Below, piece after piece: positions 41,528-45,193 of a stretch of DNA of 45,193 nt. Source of the stretch: Flavobacteriales bacterium (GTDB lineage Bacteria; Bacteroidota; Bacteroidia; Flavobacteriales_F; PHOS-HE28); assembly GCA_017987895.1 (NCBI GenBank), contig JAGNSU010000017.1, positions 1-45,193 on the forward strand, in the 5' to 3' direction. The notes beneath the pieces were generated by a model. That model was given only the letters and a program-made list of their open reading frames with translations. It had not been told where the DNA came from and searched no databases. How positions within the stretch are numbered: the stretch's first letter is position 1; every line of letters begins with the position of its first letter. A program made the translations under genes and the position numbers.

Positions 41528-41570
41528 GACCGACAAGCTGACGACCGACAACCAACAACTGACGACCGAT
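41528..41570 (+). repeat. single heptamer array, unit AACTGAC/GACCGAC
   Basis: Units GACCGAC, AAGCTGAC (8 bases), GACCGAC, AACCAAC, AACTGAC, GACCGAT. The unit is the reverse complement and rotation of GTTGTCA at 19.3 kb. It fills most of the gap between the channel gene and the next start; no inverted partner is seen. Confidence 0.65.
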
Positions 41571-41581
41571 CACCGTATCCC

Positions 41582-42124
41582 ATGGAACTCTACGATATCA
41601 GCATCGGCGCACGTGTGAAGCATCCCACCATGGGTGTGGGCGTGGTCTATGAAATGGACGCACGCACGGTCCATGTGTTCTTCAAGGAGCACGGCGAGCA
41701 GCCCATCAGCCGCAGCTTCGAGGGGCTGGTGACCATTGCTCCCGGCGTGGAGATCGGCCAGGAACCGTTGGACATCGAGCATGTGAAGGACTGCCTACGC
41801 GAGGTGCTGGAGGAAATGCAACAACCCCAGAGACCTGTTGAGATGGCCCGGAAATATGAGGGCGGCATGCTGGAGATGCGGCCAAAGGATCCATCGCTGA
41901 AGAGCAAAGAAGTGCCCATCGACGACTTCTTCCATAAGGTGGTCATGATCCGCGACCGCTTCCGGGTTCTCGAGCAGAAGATCAACGCCCATCCGGCGCT
42001 AAGCGAAGCGGATAAGGTGGAACTGCAGCAGTACATTACACGCTGTTACGGAAGCCTCACCACCTTCAACATCCTGTTCGAGGACAAGGAGGACCATTTC
42101 GTGGGGCAGAAGGGGGAGGGTTGA
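41582..42124 (+). CDS. cytosolic protein of unknown function
   Basis: 180 residues. The first 60 residues look like a small beta-barrel (IGARVKHPTMGVGVVYEMDARTVHVFF), a pattern also seen in SH3/Tudor-like or CarD-type N-termini. The rest is helical with a charged linker (LEMRPKDPSLKSKEVPIDDF) and a C-terminal helix pair (FFHKVVMIRDRFRVLEQKI, LQQYITRCYGSLTTFNILF). The HPTMGVGVV stretch recalls domains that grip RNA polymerase or nucleic acid, but I do not recognise the family and assign no role. Confidence 0.7.
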   Translation: MELYDISIGARVKHPTMGVGVVYEMDARTVHVFFKEHGEQPISRSFEGLVTIAPGVEIGQEPLDIEHVKDCLREVLEEMQQPQRPVEMARKYEGGMLEMRPKDPSLKSKEVPIDDFFHKVVMIRDRFRVLEQKINAHPALSEADKVELQQYITRCYGSLTTFNILFEDKEDHFVGQKGEG

Positions 42125-42185
42125 AGTGGTGGTTTTGGACGGGAAGGGCCAGGGCAACGCATTCGCCTCGAACCGTGTCCATTGC

Positions 42186-44168
42186 ATGAGGATGCGCAAG
42201 CGCCTGCTCATCGGGACCTTCATCTGGGTGGCCTTGCAGCCACTTCATGCGCAACGCTTGACCTGGGCCGGGCAGTTGCGGGGCCATGGCACACAGAGCA
42301 TGGAGAACCTGCACCCTGGCGAGAGCATGAGCGATGAACTGGTGGTGGACGATGCGCTGAATGTGTATGTACTTGGGCATTGCAACGACACCATCGACTT
42401 CGACATGGGTCCCGGTGTTCAGGAACAGTCCACCGCACTCTATGGCTTCTTCCTCGCGAAGTACGATGCGCAGGGCGCGCTGATCTGGGCCGACCTCTTC
42501 GGCGACGGGGACACAGCATGGCTCTACCCGCGCGGCCTGGAGTTCGACCCGCAAGGCAACCTCGTCGTTCTGGTAGGGGCTACCGGTGCGCTGGACATGG
42601 ACCCTGGTCCAGCTGAAGCTACGCTCTTCCTTCCCCCGGGAAGCCCCAACCAAGTGATCATCGCGAAGTTCGATCCCGACGGTGCGTTCATCTGGGCCAG
42701 GAACTTCGGTGGCAGTTCGGGTGTGATGCCGGAAGCACTTGATGTGGCGGACGATGGTTCCATCCTCGTCACCGGCACGTTCTATCAGGGCATCGACACG
42801 GATCCCGGACCCGGTAACAATATGCTCACCTCCTCGGACTATGCGCTCTTCTTCGCGAAGTACAACACGGACGGAGAGCTCGTCTGGGGCAAAGCCATCA
42901 CGGAGATCGGCATTTACGGTGGCCCGCGATCCATCCGATCCGCACCCGACGGCTCCATCCTACTGGGTGGTCATTTTGCCGGCGACGTGGATTTCGATCC
43001 GGGTCCTGGAACGAATGTGATGACTTCCACATCTTGGGTGAACGACGCCTTCATCGCCAAGTTCAATACCGATGGCAACTTCATTTGGTCAATCGATCTG
43101 CCTGTCTTGGACAACGCCGATGGTGGCGCGGTGGAATTGGCGGTGGCGGATGATGGATCCTTCGCGGTGCTGGGGGACTATGTCGGCATCGGACTGGACC
43201 TCGATCCGGGGCCGGGGGTGGTCACCCTTCCAAGCCTGCAACTGCAGAGCTCGGCTTTCGTCGCCAAGTTCAATGCGACGGGCGAACTGCTTTGGGGAGG
43301 CGGGATCTATCTTTTCACGCGGCCGTGGGAGGTGGATCTGGACCAAGAAGGTAACGTGTACATCTCCGGCTCTTTCGCCAGCGGTGATTTCGACCTCGGA
43401 CCGGGAGTCACCTACTTGATCACTCCGGCCCAGAGCGCGTTCGCCGATGTCTGGGCCAAGTACGATCCCGATGGCGACCTCTGCTGGGCGCGGACCATGG
43501 GGAACAACGGCTATGGCGGCAGTACCATTCCTCCGGCATTCGGAGTGAAGGGCACCACTCAGTTCCTCGCGGGCAGCTTCAAGCAAACGGCCGATCTTGA
43601 TCCTGGCCCTGACACCGCTTCGTTCACGTCAAGCACCAACGGTTGCAATGCCTACATCGCGCGCTTCGATGGGGATGCCTTCCACGTGGAACTGGGGGAG
43701 GATCGGGCATTGTGTCTGGGCCAAACCCTGGTGCTGGACCCTCAGGCTGACGGAGCGTCGCTCACCTGGCAGGATGGTTCGTCCACCGCGACCTACCTCG
43801 TAACAGACTCCGGACTGTACCACGTGAGCACCGGCGAAGGTGGCTGCCTGGTCACCGACAGCGTTCTCATCACCATGGTGGATTGCTCCACCTACATCGA
43901 AATGCCGAACGTCTTCAGCCCGAACGGCGACGGGGAGAACGATCGGTTCGTTCCGGTGCGCATGAACGGCGTGGCCAGCGCACGCCTCGATGTGTTCAAC
44001 CGATGGGGCCAACGGATCTTCAGCACGGACCGCATAGCGGAGGGCTGGCGCGGCACCAACGAAGGGGCATCCGTGCCGGACGGCACCTACTACTGGATAC
44101 TCGACTATTCGTTCAACGGGGCCGCGACGCATGAAATGCTCAGTGGAACGGTAACGCTCCTGCGATGA
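42186..44168 (+). CDS. secreted seven-bladed-propeller-like protein with type B T9SS sorting domain
   Basis: 660 residues. The signal peptide (LLIGTFIWVALQPLHAQ) precedes seven copies of a D-x-D-x-GPG motif (DFDMGPG, DMDPGPA, DTDPGPG, DFDPGPG, DLDPGPG, DFDLGPG, DLDPGPD), each followed by an F(I/V/F)AK(F/Y)(D/N)xxGxxxW strand. This indicates a seven-bladed SBBP-type propeller (about 25-500). An Ig-like stretch (LGEDRALCLGQTLVLDP) and the gliding-motility C-terminal domain (EMPNVFSPNGDGENDRF, VFNRWGQRIF, GTYYWILDY) complete it. The Asp-rich loops may bind calcium. It is a smaller sibling of the 1444-residue protein at 7055. Confidence 0.9.
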   Translation: MRMRKRLLIGTFIWVALQPLHAQRLTWAGQLRGHGTQSMENLHPGESMSDELVVDDALNVYVLGHCNDTIDFDMGPGVQEQSTALYGFFLAKYDAQGALIWADLFGDGDTAWLYPRGLEFDPQGNLVVLVGATGALDMDPGPAEATLFLPPGSPNQVIIAKFDPDGAFIWARNFGGSSGVMPEALDVADDGSILVTGTFYQGIDTDPGPGNNMLTSSDYALFFAKYNTDGELVWGKAITEIGIYGGPRSIRSAPDGSILLGGHFAGDVDFDPGPGTNVMTSTSWVNDAFIAKFNTDGNFIWSIDLPVLDNADGGAVELAVADDGSFAVLGDYVGIGLDLDPGPGVVTLPSLQLQSSAFVAKFNATGELLWGGGIYLFTRPWEVDLDQEGNVYISGSFASGDFDLGPGVTYLITPAQSAFADVWAKYDPDGDLCWARTMGNNGYGGSTIPPAFGVKGTTQFLAGSFKQTADLDPGPDTASFTSSTNGCNAYIARFDGDAFHVELGEDRALCLGQTLVLDPQADGASLTWQDGSSTATYLVTDSGLYHVSTGEGGCLVTDSVLITMVDCSTYIEMPNVFSPNGDGENDRFVPVRMNGVASARLDVFNRWGQRIFSTDRIAEGWRGTNEGASVPDGTYYWILDYSFNGAATHEMLSGTVTLLR

Positions 44169-44175
44169 GGTGGAT

Positions 44176-44913
44176 ATGGCTCGGATGACCGGACGCCTGC
44201 TCTTCCGCATTGTGACCGCGACACTTTTGTTGAGTTGCGATGGAGAGGGGGCTGTCCAAGAGCGCGGGCCAGACGTCGCCGTCCAGGAAGTGCGTGGGCG
44301 AACGCCCGAACCACTGCGTGGTCATCGCTTCCGCGTGATCGGGGACGTGGATGGTGACGGCCATGATGACACGCTTACGGAGCGGTTCATCGACCCTGCG
44401 ACCGGCCATGAGACGGACAAGTTCATCGCCGATGCTTCATACGATTCGCTGTCGGCGCGCATCTGGCGGATGAAACCGCTCTCCTTCGTTGAATGTTCGG
44501 ATCCTAGCATTGGACGGTTGTTCGTCCGTGAGGGCGATTCGTTCGGCTTAGCCCATCTCATGAACGAAGGCGACCTGAACGGTGATGAGAGGGACGAGAT
44601 CGGCTGGGTGGGGCACTGGATCGACTACTCGAACGTGAACACCTACCACATCACCTCATGGAACGGAAGTGAGTGGGTCGAGCTCGCTTCGTTCGGTATG
44701 TGGGAATGGCAACTTCCGGAGCTTCCGGGTTCCGAGAGAGAGTTCGGTCTCATCGGGCAAACAGGGTTGCACGTTTTGGACACCAGCACTACCCATGAGT
44801 CTCCTGCTGACCTTGTCTGGCCAACGACGCGTGGGCGCATCAGCGTGCTCGGAAGGACAGAGGAAGCGGATCTCGAGACGTTGGCGCTCACATTGGATCC
44901 AATGGAGCCCTGA
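44176..44913 (+). CDS. lipoprotein with calcium-loop-like motifs, unknown function
   Basis: About 245 residues. A lipobox-type signal (FRIVTATLLLSC, then DGEG) predicts acylation of the cysteine near residue 21. Two EF-hand-like loops, GDVDGDGHDDTL and GDLNGDERDEIG, are the form found in FG-GAP/VCBS-like repeats, suggesting a propeller fragment or calcium-stabilised fold. Start options are GTG at 44170 and ATG at 44176 or 44185. It follows the sorting-domain gene by a few bases and is likely co-transcribed with it. Confidence 0.7.
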   Translation: MARMTGRLLFRIVTATLLLSCDGEGAVQERGPDVAVQEVRGRTPEPLRGHRFRVIGDVDGDGHDDTLTERFIDPATGHETDKFIADASYDSLSARIWRMKPLSFVECSDPSIGRLFVREGDSFGLAHLMNEGDLNGDERDEIGWVGHWIDYSNVNTYHITSWNGSEWVELASFGMWEWQLPELPGSEREFGLIGQTGLHVLDTSTTHESPADLVWPTTRGRISVLGRTEEADLETLALTLDPMEP

Positions 44914-45193
44914 CCTCTCGGAAGGACTTTTCAACTTTTCGTTGCCGTTCCCGATCGGCGCGTATACATTCGTACCGCTTTGTTCTTTCAAACACACCTG
45001 AAGTGACTTCATCGACCTGTCACGCTGAACGAGCCTGCCCTAGCGAAGGAAGGGTCGAAGTATAGGTCGTCAACGCGAAGCCCATACAGGCCAACTGTTC
45101 ATCGGAACCAACAATTTCCATCAGGGATCGCACCCTCGGTGGTGTACGGCGGGCCTCAGCCCTACTTCGGTAGGGATCCCTTCGGGGACACGA
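44914..45193. other. non-coding 3' end of the window with hairpins
   Basis: No credible gene. A -7-like TACATTCG lies at 44965-44972. ACTTCATCGACCT (45007-45019) faces AGGGTCGAAGT (45051-45061), an imperfect inverted pair in text resembling dispersed GTCACGCTGA-type intergenic repeats. Near the end, CCCTAC-TTCG-GTAGGG (45160-45175) and TCCC-TTCG-GGGA (45177-45188) form two adjacent hairpins with TTCG tetraloops. Confidence 0.5.

Overview
The window looks like a high-GC member of the Bacteroidota, most likely a Flavobacteriales-type lineage. The sequence shows two giant secreted proteins ending in the gliding-motility-associated (type B) type IX secretion sorting domain, another with a type A sorting domain, a full Bat aerotolerance cluster, a GldM-like domain protein, a FecI/FecR-type sigma/anti-sigma pair next to a TonB-dependent receptor, and promoter candidates matching the Bacteroidota -7 element TAnnTTTG (often TAnnTTCG here). 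Almost every gene is chromosomal and conserved in type. There is no phage, plasmid or CRISPR locus.

Layout. 1-4.2 kb: the N-terminal end of a 3-methyladenine DNA glycosylase and recQ (minus), divergent from ilvE, then a SixA-type phosphatase and an unknown protein. 4.2-6.9 kb: clpB. 7.1-11.4 kb: a 1444-residue propeller/Ig-like surface protein. 11.4-17.5 kb: ECF sigma factor, FecR anti-sigma, an STN/carboxypeptidase-regulatory/surface-repeat outer membrane protein, and a TonB-dependent receptor. 17.6-20.6 kb: a GldM-C-terminal-like protein, an NlpC/P60 hydrolase and a thiolase. 20.7-21.2 kb: tRNA-Ser(GCU), tRNA-Pro(UGG), a degenerate tRNA-like copy and tRNA-Arg(UCU). 21.4-24.6 kb: a large secreted beta-helix protein with a C-terminal calcium-binding-like repeat. 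24.7-33.1 kb: an eight-gene minus-strand cluster moxR, DUF58, membrane protein, batA, batB, batC, batD, batE. 33.2-36.1 kb: MazG-like protein, four-helix-bundle protein, DUF4442 protein, a DUF2238 gene split by an in-frame amber codon, and an outer membrane barrel. 36.2-44.9 kb: secreted beta-helix and repeat proteins, an M14 carboxypeptidase, a Kir-type potassium channel, an unknown cytosolic protein, a second propeller/sorting-domain protein and a lipoprotein.

Two observations stand out. First, short non-coding arrays of tandem 6-7 base units occur in inverted pairs. One pair (unit GGCTAAA / TTTAGCC) brackets the four-helix-bundle gene at 33.67-34.23 kb. Two other pairs with different units have no gene between them (19.33-19.40 kb, unit GTTGTCA; 32.03-32.10 kb, unit GGGGCA). 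A lone array at 41.53 kb carries the same unit as the 19.3 kb pair. This resembles an uncharacterised repeat family with one gene-containing copy and several gene-less ones. Second, an exact two-block motif, TGGGGGTATTC-N11-TGTCxTAGTxGA, precedes both fecR and the TonB receptor, and is the best candidate for the promoter read by the neighbouring ECF sigma factor.

All functional names rest on motif recognition by eye. No database search was run.
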